DNA of 23,235 nucleotides from Lactobacillus helveticus DSM 20075 = CGMCC 1.1877 (lineage in GTDB: Bacteria; Bacillota; Bacilli; Lactobacillales; Lactobacillaceae): the NCBI RefSeq assembly GCF_000160855.1, contig NZ_GG700755.1, positions 69,154 through 92,388 on the forward strand. Direction: 5' to 3'. The number at the start of each line of letters is the position of its first letter. Within the stretch, counting starts at the first letter, position 1. Positions 17,923-23,235 of this stretch are shown here, one piece after another. The notes beneath the pieces were generated by a model. It was not told the origin of the DNA. It ran no database searches and saw only the letters and a list, made by a program, of their open reading frames with translations. The translations under genes were made by a program, and so were the position numbers.

Positions 17923-17952
17923 ATCGTATATTCTCGTAAGTTAAATATTGGA
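17923..17952 (-). repeat. Degenerate CRISPR repeat in the cas3 5' untranslated region
   Basis: On the plus strand the core TTCTCGTAAGTTAAATA matches the array repeat at 16 of 17 positions; over the full 30 bp 17 match, and the crRNA-handle end is lost. It lies between the predicted cas3 transcription start (about 17961) and the cas3 ATG (17892). Confidence 0.6.
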
Positions 17953-17967
17953 ATCTCTAGAAAAACT

Positions 17968-17996
17968 ATTACATAAGGCTTTATCACATCTGTCGA
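17968..17996 (-). promoter_or_regulatory. Probable cas3-cas4-cas1-cas2 promoter
   Basis: TCGACA (17991-17996) and TGTAAT (17968-17973) are separated by exactly 17 bp, each one base from the sigma-A consensus. The -35 lies inside an arm of the inverted repeat, so a protein bound there would compete with RNA polymerase or recruit it. Confidence 0.6.
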
Positions 17997-18033
17997 TCTA
18001 CTGGTAAAAACTGCTTATTGGACATCGACAGAT
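17988..18033 (-). promoter_or_regulatory. 46-bp inverted repeat, operator candidate upstream of cas3
   Basis: The perfect arms ATCTGTCGAT (17988-17997) and ATCGACAGAT (18024-18033) have the same 46-bp total length and the same arm-flanking bases (CT and AC) as the leader copy at 13617-13662. The 22-bp centres are unrelated. It begins next to the cas5 stop codon. Confidence 0.7.
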
Positions 18034-18034
18034 T

Positions 18035-18748
18035 TTAAACTAAGAACACTACATTATTATCTTCATCAACGTAACTCTTATAAACCGTAAACCCAGAAGC
18101 ATATATAACTTCAACTTTATTCCATCGACGTTGTGTCTGACCTTTTTTTATCGTTACCAGTTTATAGTCCTTATTTAAGTAATAATGCGTTCCTTTATAT
18201 CCAATACCTTCATTTTCAAGACCGATATTTTCAGACATTTCAACTGGTATATACGCACCATGATTTACAGTTAAGTCTTCATCCTTTTTTTCTACATCAA
18301 CGATTTTTACTTCTTCAAAATTTACCAAATCTTCTCGTCGACCTAGATTTGGAAACTCACGTGGATATTTTAGAGCATTGTATATATCTTCCAGTTCATT
18401 CTCATCATCAGGTTTAATATGCAATATTAGATTGACATCATACAATAATTGAACATGTCCGATTCCTCTACTAATCCCATATCCTTCAGCATTTAACTGA
18501 TGCCTACCAGGATCAAATTTCAAACCATTTTTGAATTCATATCGTGTAAAGAAATCACTAGTAGTAGATACATATGAGCCTTGAACACTGACTTTCATTG
18601 GATGATACTCATGGAAATCACACAAGTAGTGAACCATACCAATTACCGTTGAAATGGGAGGTAATGGATAACTCTCACGAAACCCATGACTAGCTGGGAC
18701 GCGATAATTAGCAGTTTCTTGATGCAATTTAACTCTAATTACCTTCAT
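18035..18748 (-). CDS. cas5: Cascade subunit Cas5 (type I-B), 237 aa
   Basis: Cas5 caps the 5' handle of the crRNA in Cascade and contacts the large subunit Cas8. The N terminus MKVIRVKLHQETANYRVPAS, followed by GFRESYPLPPISTVIGMVHYL, is the characteristic Cas5 start with its RAMP-like strand and glycine-rich turn. I start at the ATG at 18746-18748, which overlaps the cas7 end by 14 bases; a TTG four codons earlier is less likely. Its position after cas7 and before cas3 is standard for this subtype. Confidence 0.93.
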   Translation of the reverse strand: MKVIRVKLHQETANYRVPASHGFRESYPLPPISTVIGMVHYLCDFHEYHPMKVSVQGSYVSTTSDFFTRYEFKNGLKFDPGRHQLNAEGYGISRGIGHVQLLYDVNLILHIKPDDENELEDIYNALKYPREFPNLGRREDLVNFEEVKIVDVEKKDEDLTVNHGAYIPVEMSENIGLENEGIGYKGTHYYLNKDYKLVTIKKGQTQRRWNKVEVIYASGFTVYKSYVDEDNNVVFLV

Positions 18749-19637
18749 AATAATCAGCAACCTTTTTCTTTAAATCAGTCATAAACTTAGCTACTGTTAC
18801 TGCATCCAATTTATCTTTAATTTCTTGGCTGTTGTTAAATGCACCATCTACAAAGCCGACACTAGTGTTTTCTTTAACTCTTGGATCATCTAAAATACTT
18901 TGAATTGATTCAATATCAATATTAGAATTTCTTACTTTGACGGCATTCTCAAAAATTGGATTCTTGATATCATATACTCCGCCTATAGCAAACAATGGCT
19001 TTAAATCTTCCCTGCGGCCTCTAATATCACGATACAAGTATTGAATTGTATCTAGTAATTTAGCAACACGGCGATTCTTTTCATTTGCATTTAAATTGGT
19101 GCCGTCATTGTCATCAACACCAATTTGATCCAAATCAACTGTTAGTGTGTACACATAGTATGATTGTTGAATTTCGGATTGGGCAATACTGTTACGAATC
19201 TTATTGTCGCCTGTAGCTTTACGAATTCTTTGAGCTAATGACATATTAGTTAAGAAATCAGTATCGCCTTCATATGGCTCTTGACTGATAGCATTTGAAA
19301 GACGTACCTTGGCAGATCTAATAGATGAGTTATTGCCCTTTTCGGTTTTCATATAACCAAAGAAATCAATTTCAGGGAAGTCCTTAATAGAAGCGTCTTT
19401 AGCAAATTGAATTACCTTCTTGTCGCCACTACCTTCGGCTTCCAAATTTGTTTCTTTCTCACCGAGTTGTTGCACAATATCATAACGAATAGCTTGACGT
19501 GAAATGTAAGAATATTGTTGACCATCTCCACGAGTAAGTTTCTTAAGGGATGCTACATTACCCAAACTTTCACCATAGTTAGCACTTGAAGCTTGAAAAA
19601 CAATAGTTGCTGTTAAGCCCATTTTATCTTGTGTCAT
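18735..19637 (-). CDS. cas7: Cascade backbone subunit Cas7 (Cst2/DevR family), 300 aa
   Basis: Multiple Cas7 copies coat the crRNA and form the Cascade backbone. The N terminus LTATIVFQASSANYGESLGN and the SYISRQAIRYDIV stretch are typical of the Cst2/DevR branch of Cas7. The start is the ATG at 19635-19637, preceded by GGAGGA at 8 nt; an in-frame GTG five codons upstream lies inside the ribosome site. Translation is coupled to cas5 by overlap, and the gap to cas8 is 18 bases. Confidence 0.94.
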   Translation of the reverse strand: MTQDKMGLTATIVFQASSANYGESLGNVASLKKLTRGDGQQYSYISRQAIRYDIVQQLGEKETNLEAEGSGDKKVIQFAKDASIKDFPEIDFFGYMKTEKGNNSSIRSAKVRLSNAISQEPYEGDTDFLTNMSLAQRIRKATGDNKIRNSIAQSEIQQSYYVYTLTVDLDQIGVDDNDGTNLNANEKNRRVAKLLDTIQYLYRDIRGRREDLKPLFAIGGVYDIKNPIFENAVKVRNSNIDIESIQSILDDPRVKENTSVGFVDGAFNNSQEIKDKLDAVTVAKFMTDLKKKVADYYEGN

Positions 19638-19655
19638 CTTTATATCCTCCACTAA

Positions 19656-21413
19656 TTACTTATCTTGTTCAGCATTACTACTACCAATTAAACCTGCAAT
19701 AAATGCAAAAGCATATTCTTTAAATACTTCAGTATTAGATTGAGTTTCAATAAAAATCTTAGGTACTGTCTTATCTAAATACAGATATGCATTAAGTAAG
19801 AGTTCCATAAATCTATCAGTACTATTAGCACGAATTGCTTCAAGCATCTTGTAAGCTAAGGTTTTAGCTTTGTTTTCATTGTCATACCCCATTCTTACGT
19901 GCATGCCGCAACCACGGGCTTTTGTTAATTTATCCTCTTCCACTTTCATAGGATTTTCACTCCTTCTATATTTATGTAATTCATTTAGGAACCAACCATT
20001 CATTCGAATCACTGTCATGATTTGAAAAGTATTGTAATAGCAGCCTGCTGTATTTCCAACTTTTAACAATTCCAATTCTTGGATAATGCTAAACAAGTTA
20101 GTATTGTTAAATAAACAGTTCAATACATTGTCCAAAATACTGTAATACCCTGCACCTCTAAAGTTACTAATTCCGGCATTATATAAATTAGCCAAATAGC
20201 TCTTTACTTCACCAGTTTGTTTTACTGTATATTTCTTTTCAACAGCTTTTATTAGTACTTTAGATGCAACGATCGGAATAATTTGAAAATTATAATGATC
20301 ATTATTGTATGTAATTAATTGAATATTAGCTAAAGCAGCATTTTGACCGCTAGCTTCAGCATCCCTAAAAGCGGCTGAAAAAGCTCTATATGGACTAGTT
20401 TGAGTATTACTTCTAATATCTCTCATCATGCTGTTAAAAGTAGCATCATTCTTACCTTGCAAATTTCTAATCGATGAATTTTCGTTAATGAAGATTCCTT
20501 GACTAGCCATATTATAGGTAAATCCTGCTGGTACTAACGAATACAAGAATTGACATACTGGACAAATATACAGGTCATTTTTGAAGTTCCAAGCATTACT
20601 TGTTTTTCTGTTTAAGTCATAACCCATATCATTCAAAAAACCGTATGAATATTCCAACCTCTTTATTGGACGACCACAGGTTGAACATATATATTTGTCT
20701 TTAGAATGATCTTCTTGCAAATATTTCTGAACTGGTGCTACAAAATAGTTTTGATAGTCATCATAGAAATCAAGATTTTTAGCTTGAGGATTAAGAAAAG
20801 ACACACCATTCCAAGCTTTATTAATTACTGTATAGCTCAGTGTTTTAGCCGGAAAATATTTTCTAGCCTGATCTGTACTAAAGTATTCAATTGCTTTTAA
20901 CAATTGATTTATTAATTCCTGTAATATTTCCTTAGCTTCTTCAGGGCTTTCAGTTAAGAAATTCTTTTTATTTAGCGTTCGAATTTTTTTATTACAGTCT
21001 TTAACTTCTGCTTTAATATCATAATCACTATTAATAAATTTAATGACCTTTTTGTAACTAGCTGAATTAACTGAGTACTTTAAAACGTTATCAAACCAAT
21101 CAGTTAGTTCTTTTAATTTTTTATTGTCAAAGTCTTTAAAGCCATTCTCTTTAAGAGACTTCAGGAAGTTTTCTTCACTGACAATTCTCCAGTATCTGGT
21201 TGCTTGACCATAATTTTTGATGAAGAAATTAAAATACAAGTCAGAAAAATTATCGAATACTTTAGGATCTACTTCTAAAGTATTTTCTTTTTCTTTATAA
21301 CTTCCTCGATACCTTGGATTAGCTTTTAAGATTCTAGTTAAACCAACTATACCAGCATTTTCTAGCCAACTATTTATTCTAAAATCAATAGTCACAGTGC
21401 TTGTTTCACCCAT
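19656..21413 (-). CDS. cas8b: Cascade large subunit Cas8b1 (Cst1), 585 aa
   Basis: The large subunit recognises the PAM and helps open target DNA. Two CXXC pairs, C243/C246 (ICSTCG) and C284/C287 (ICPVCQ), form the zinc-binding element that defines the Cst1 CXXC-CXXC family. The rest is divergent, as usual for Cas8 proteins. The combination with Cst2-type Cas7 places the system in the Tneap-like branch of subtype I-B. It starts 17 bases after cas6 with GGCGGTG before the ATG. In region 7 of this window its Cascade would be the effector for the candidate CreR RNA. Confidence 0.92.
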   Translation of the reverse strand: MGETSTVTIDFRINSWLENAGIVGLTRILKANPRYRGSYKEKENTLEVDPKVFDNFSDLYFNFFIKNYGQATRYWRIVSEENFLKSLKENGFKDFDNKKLKELTDWFDNVLKYSVNSASYKKVIKFINSDYDIKAEVKDCNKKIRTLNKKNFLTESPEEAKEILQELINQLLKAIEYFSTDQARKYFPAKTLSYTVINKAWNGVSFLNPQAKNLDFYDDYQNYFVAPVQKYLQEDHSKDKYICSTCGRPIKRLEYSYGFLNDMGYDLNRKTSNAWNFKNDLYICPVCQFLYSLVPAGFTYNMASQGIFINENSSIRNLQGKNDATFNSMMRDIRSNTQTSPYRAFSAAFRDAEASGQNAALANIQLITYNNDHYNFQIIPIVASKVLIKAVEKKYTVKQTGEVKSYLANLYNAGISNFRGAGYYSILDNVLNCLFNNTNLFSIIQELELLKVGNTAGCYYNTFQIMTVIRMNGWFLNELHKYRRSENPMKVEEDKLTKARGCGMHVRMGYDNENKAKTLAYKMLEAIRANSTDRFMELLLNAYLYLDKTVPKIFIETQSNTEVFKEYAFAFIAGLIGSSNAEQDK

Positions 21414-21430
21414 ATTATCACCGCCTATCT

Positions 21431-22186
21431 CTAAGCTAAACTAATCATCCCAGAAAAAGTCCCTGTCTTTTCGCCTAGGCCAGACTCTTGAATAAAATTT
21501 AATAATGTAGGATTACCTTCTAGTTCAAAAATTCCTTTAGTACATTCAATATTCAAGCCAAATGATTTACGCACTGTTTTTCGCATCTTTATCGGCTTAA
21601 ATTTCAGTCCTTTGACTGTTGAAGCTAGCGACTCATTATCCCTTAGTTTGTTGAAGGTATTTCTGCGTAGAGCATCGTTAAACTCAGCAAGTCCTTCTTC
21701 AGTCGAATCATTAGGACACGAGATAAATCTTCCTTCATCATTTCGAATCACGATTGTAGACATTGTTTTAAAAATAACTCTGTCTTTGGTGATTTTAGGT
21801 AGTTCTATAGTGTAAAGTTTCTTTACATCAGCCAGATAACTGTGTCCAAAGGGTAGTTTTTCCGCATCTAAATGATCTAAATAAACAAACGAATTATAGA
21901 AATTAATTGCTAAATTTGTATTAGCAGTTGAAAAATATAATTTCATTTCTCCATTCTTATCTAAAACAATGTTGTCTTTAGTAAAAGTAGCATTCGGGAA
22001 AAATACACTAGTTGAGTAATTCTTTTGTGTAGGCTTTCCAAAAAGCTCTTTAAACAAAGCCGGATTTTCAGTTGAAAGTCCAGTTTTAATTAAGGACAAA
22101 ATATAGGCATCGTAATCGATATTTATTTTGATTTCCTTTTCTTCCGAATTTTTGGGAAGAAGATGAATCGGTATGCCAAATCTCAT
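21431..22186 (-). CDS. cas6: CRISPR RNA endonuclease Cas6, 251 aa
   Basis: Cas6 cuts the array transcript within each repeat, leaving the 8-nt 5' handle. It has the double RAMP fold start MRFGIPIHLLP and, near the C terminus, the glycine-rich loop GLGEKTGTFSGM (about 236-247). Candidate catalytic histidines are H8 and H113. Start: ATG 22184-22186 with AAGGAG upstream. It is the first gene of the cas operon, about 37 bases after the predicted transcription start. Its promoter is the predicted target of the crRNA-like RNA encoded just upstream, so Cas6 level would be under feedback from Cascade. Confidence 0.93.
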   Translation of the reverse strand: MRFGIPIHLLPKNSEEKEIKINIDYDAYILSLIKTGLSTENPALFKELFGKPTQKNYSTSVFFPNATFTKDNIVLDKNGEMKLYFSTANTNLAINFYNSFVYLDHLDAEKLPFGHSYLADVKKLYTIELPKITKDRVIFKTMSTIVIRNDEGRFISCPNDSTEEGLAEFNDALRRNTFNKLRDNESLASTVKGLKFKPIKMRKTVRKSFGLNIECTKGIFELEGNPTLLNFIQESGLGEKTGTFSGMISLA

Positions 22187-22229
22187 TTTTAGCTCCTTTC
22201 ATTTGTAATTATTTTTTTATTACACATTT

Positions 22230-22257
22230 AGTCTATCACCCTTTTCTATAATTACAA
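22230..22257 (-). promoter_or_regulatory. cas6 operon promoter, predicted Cascade target
   Basis: TTGTAA (22252-22257), 16 bp, TAGACT (22230-22235), with the extended -10 TG one base before the -10 hexamer. Each hexamer matches consensus at 4 of 6, so the promoter leans on the TG extension. The pseudo-spacer match (22246-22256, with PAM-position bases CCT at 22257-22259) covers the -35 box. Confidence 0.65.
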
Positions 22258-22278
22258 GGTTAGATTTTTAGAAGAACA

Positions 22279-22319
22279 AAAAATATGATCTCCATAAGCT
22301 AAAAAACTTAAGGAGATCA
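22279..22319 (-). terminator. Terminator of the CreR-like RNA
   Basis: Arms TGATCTCC (22312-22319 on the minus strand) and GGAGATCA (22286-22293) pair over 8 bp, with a further 4-bp inner stem. The minus strand then reads TATTTTTTG. It separates the small RNA unit from the cas6 promoter 22 bp downstream. Confidence 0.85.
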
Positions 22320-22407
22320 ACATTCAACACAACTATTCTCATGAGTTAAATAAAATAAAAATGCTATAGTTACACTTTACATTTCCATTGGGATAAATAA
22401 TAAGTCA
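22281..22407 (-). ncRNA. creR: CreR-like Cas-regulating RNA (mini-CRISPR)
   Basis: On the minus strand the unit reads: promoter, psi-repeat 1 (22375-22404, 23 of 30 bases identical to the array repeat, last 11 including handle ATGTAAAG intact), psi-spacer of 17 nt (22358-22374), psi-repeat 2 (22328-22357, 21 of 28 bases identical, handle destroyed), terminator. Cas6 could cut psi-repeat 1 normally but probably not psi-repeat 2, giving a crRNA-like RNA. Psi-spacer bases 1-5 and 7-11 (TGTAA, TATAG) match the cas6 promoter at 22246-22256. Partial, seed-only matching is what known CreR RNAs use to bind without cleavage. I see no room for a CreT toxin gene, so CreR fits better than CreTA. Confidence 0.75.
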
Positions 22408-22412
22408 TAGCT

Positions 22413-22418
22413 ATTATA
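22413..22418 (-). promoter_or_regulatory. Promoter (-10) of the CreR-like RNA
   Basis: A perfect TATAAT preceded by TGG, an extended -10 on the minus strand. I see no good -35 at 16-18 bp. The predicted start, around 22407-22404, coincides with the beginning of psi-repeat 1, so the RNA would have almost no leader. Confidence 0.7.
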
Positions 22419-22463
22419 CCATTTAAAAATTTGAATGCTTTTTTCAAGATTCAACTCCAAAAC

Positions 22464-22485
22464 AAAAAAGCCCCAACTGGGACTT
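22464..22485 (-). terminator. Rho-independent terminator of purD
   Basis: AAGTCCC and GGGGCTT pair over 7 bp with a 4-nt loop, followed by TTTTTTG on the minus strand, right after the purD stop codon. It insulates the CreR-like unit from purD. Confidence 0.85.
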
Positions 22486-22496
22486 TCTTCAAATAT

Positions 22497-23235
22497 CTAA
22501 TCTCTCAAAGCACGATTGCCAATATCATGGCGGTAGAAGCAATCTGGCAGATCAAGCTTGCTCAAATATGAATAAACATTATCTTGCGCCTGGACCAAAT
22601 TGTCAGCTTCAGAAATCACCATAAACAGGCGGCCGCCATCACCTGTCAGATTATCCAAATCACCTTTCACGTTGGCATAATCGATATAGGTATTAGTACC
22701 TTCAGGCAACTTGCCGATCTTCACATTAGGAGCCGGATGCGTTGGATAGCCTTTGCTGCAGACAACTATGCCTAACACTGACTGATCGTTTTCTTCAATT
22801 TCAGGCAATTTTTCATGATTTACTGCTGCGTCAATCAGTTCCGCAAAGTCATTTTTAACTCGAGGCAAGACAACTTGAGTTTCAGGATCACCTAAGCGAA
22901 CGTTATATTCAATGACCTTTGGACCACCTTCCGTCATCATCAAGCCAATATACAAAACGCCGCAGTAGTGGTAATTGCCTTGAACTAAACCATTCATCGT
23001 GGGCTTCACGATCTCGTGGATCATTCTTTGTCGATCTTCTTTTTTCAGCTGTGGCAAGGGAGAATATGATCCCATGCCACCAGTGTTTGGACCCTTGTCG
23101 CCATCGCCAACTCGCTTATGATCTTGCGCCATTGGCAAAATAGTGAACTGATCTTCAGAAACAACCACAAACATTGAATATTCAGGACCAACCAGACATT
23201 CTTCAAGGACCACAGCAGTTTGACCACCAGCAAAC
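22497..23235 (-). CDS. purD: Phosphoribosylamine-glycine ligase (GARS), 3' part
   Basis: It joins glycine to phosphoribosylamine with ATP, the second step of purine synthesis. The frame is open to the window edge and lacks its N terminus, so about 245 residues are visible. Seen: the ATP-grasp region entering at FAGGQTAVVLEECLVGPEYS, the loop GDGDKGPNTGGMGSYSP, and the metal-binding VIEYNVRLGDPETQ, followed by the C-terminal GARS domain. The sequence is ordinary core metabolism with a normal codon pattern. It forms the right-hand flank of the CRISPR-Cas island. Confidence 0.95.
   Translation of the reverse strand, partial: FAGGQTAVVLEECLVGPEYSMFVVVSEDQFTILPMAQDHKRVGDGDKGPNTGGMGSYSPLPQLKKEDRQRMIHEIVKPTMNGLVQGNYHYCGVLYIGLMMTEGGPKVIEYNVRLGDPETQVVLPRVKNDFAELIDAAVNHEKLPEIEENDQSVLGIVVCSKGYPTHPAPNVKIGKLPEGTNTYIDYANVKGDLDNLTGDGGRLFMVISEADNLVQAQDNVYSYLSKLDLPDCFYRHDIGNRALRD

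Noticed and set aside
17988..18033. Inverted repeat as a Rho-independent terminator
   Set aside because: The loop is 22 nt and no T-tract follows on the minus strand; the same holds for the leader copy. An operator fits better.
22187..22327. A CreT toxin RNA or mini-ORF next to the pseudo-repeats
   Set aside because: After psi-repeat 2 there are only the terminator, the cas promoter and the cas6 leader. No start codon with a ribosome site or rare-codon run is present.
10529..22496. Insertion sequence or integrase at the island borders
   Set aside because: I found no transposase fragment, terminal inverted repeats or tRNA gene at either edge.

Overview
The window looks like the chromosome of a Lactobacillus of the delbrueckii/helveticus/acidophilus group. 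This rests on AT-rich, strong-Shine-Dalgarno genes, the conserved order polA-mutM-coaE-nrdR-dnaB-dnaI-thrS, a T-box in front of thrS, and small secreted lysine-rich proteins typical of these lactobacilli. I assign the genus from protein resemblance and gene order, not from a search. Every convincing gene lies on the minus strand, so transcription runs from high to low coordinates.

Layout, left to right. (1) 1-1320: two tandem paralogous genes for small secreted proteins; the left copy is broken by a one-base frameshift, the right copy is intact. (2) 1400-3670: threonyl-tRNA synthetase with its own promoter, a Thr-specifying T-box leader and a terminator. All four catalytic editing residues known from E. 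coli ThrRS are replaced. (3) 3683-10528: a compact replication/repair operon, polA-mutM-coaE-nrdR-dnaB-dnaI, with gaps of a few bases or 4-base overlaps. (4) 10619-13484: a CRISPR array of 40 nearly identical 30-bp repeats (39 perfect, one lacking a base) plus three, possibly four, eroded repeats at the polA side, which marks that side as the trailer. (5) 13485-13668: the leader, next to cas2. (6) 13669-22186: a complete type I-B (Cst/Tneap-like) cas set, transcribed cas6-cas8b1-cas7-cas5, then cas3-cas4-cas1-cas2. cas4 carries a one-base frameshift. (7) 22187-22496: an intergenic region holding a candidate CRISPR-derived regulatory RNA. (8) 22497-23235: the 3' part of purD and its terminator.

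The most interesting element is in region 7. A free-standing minus-strand unit has an extended -10 promoter, a degenerate CRISPR repeat with an intact 8-nt crRNA handle, a 17-nt pseudo-spacer, a second degenerate repeat and a Rho-independent terminator. The first 11 nt of the pseudo-spacer match the -35 region of the cas6 operon promoter at 10 of 11 positions; the mismatch is at position 6, which type I effectors do not read. This is the architecture of a Cas-regulating RNA (CreR): Cascade loaded with this crRNA-like RNA would sit on the cas promoter and repress it.

A second, apparently unrelated regulatory layer is a repeated operator-like element. A 46-bp inverted repeat with arms ATCTGTCGAT/ATCGACAGAT and a 22-bp centre occurs once in the CRISPR leader and once between cas5 and cas3, and a single half-site lies closer to the first repeat. 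In all three places the TCGACA of the arm falls where a -35 box would be, 17 bp before a -10-like hexamer. The cas3 copy is followed by another degenerate CRISPR repeat in the cas3 5' untranslated region, so this gap resembles a relic leader-repeat unit.
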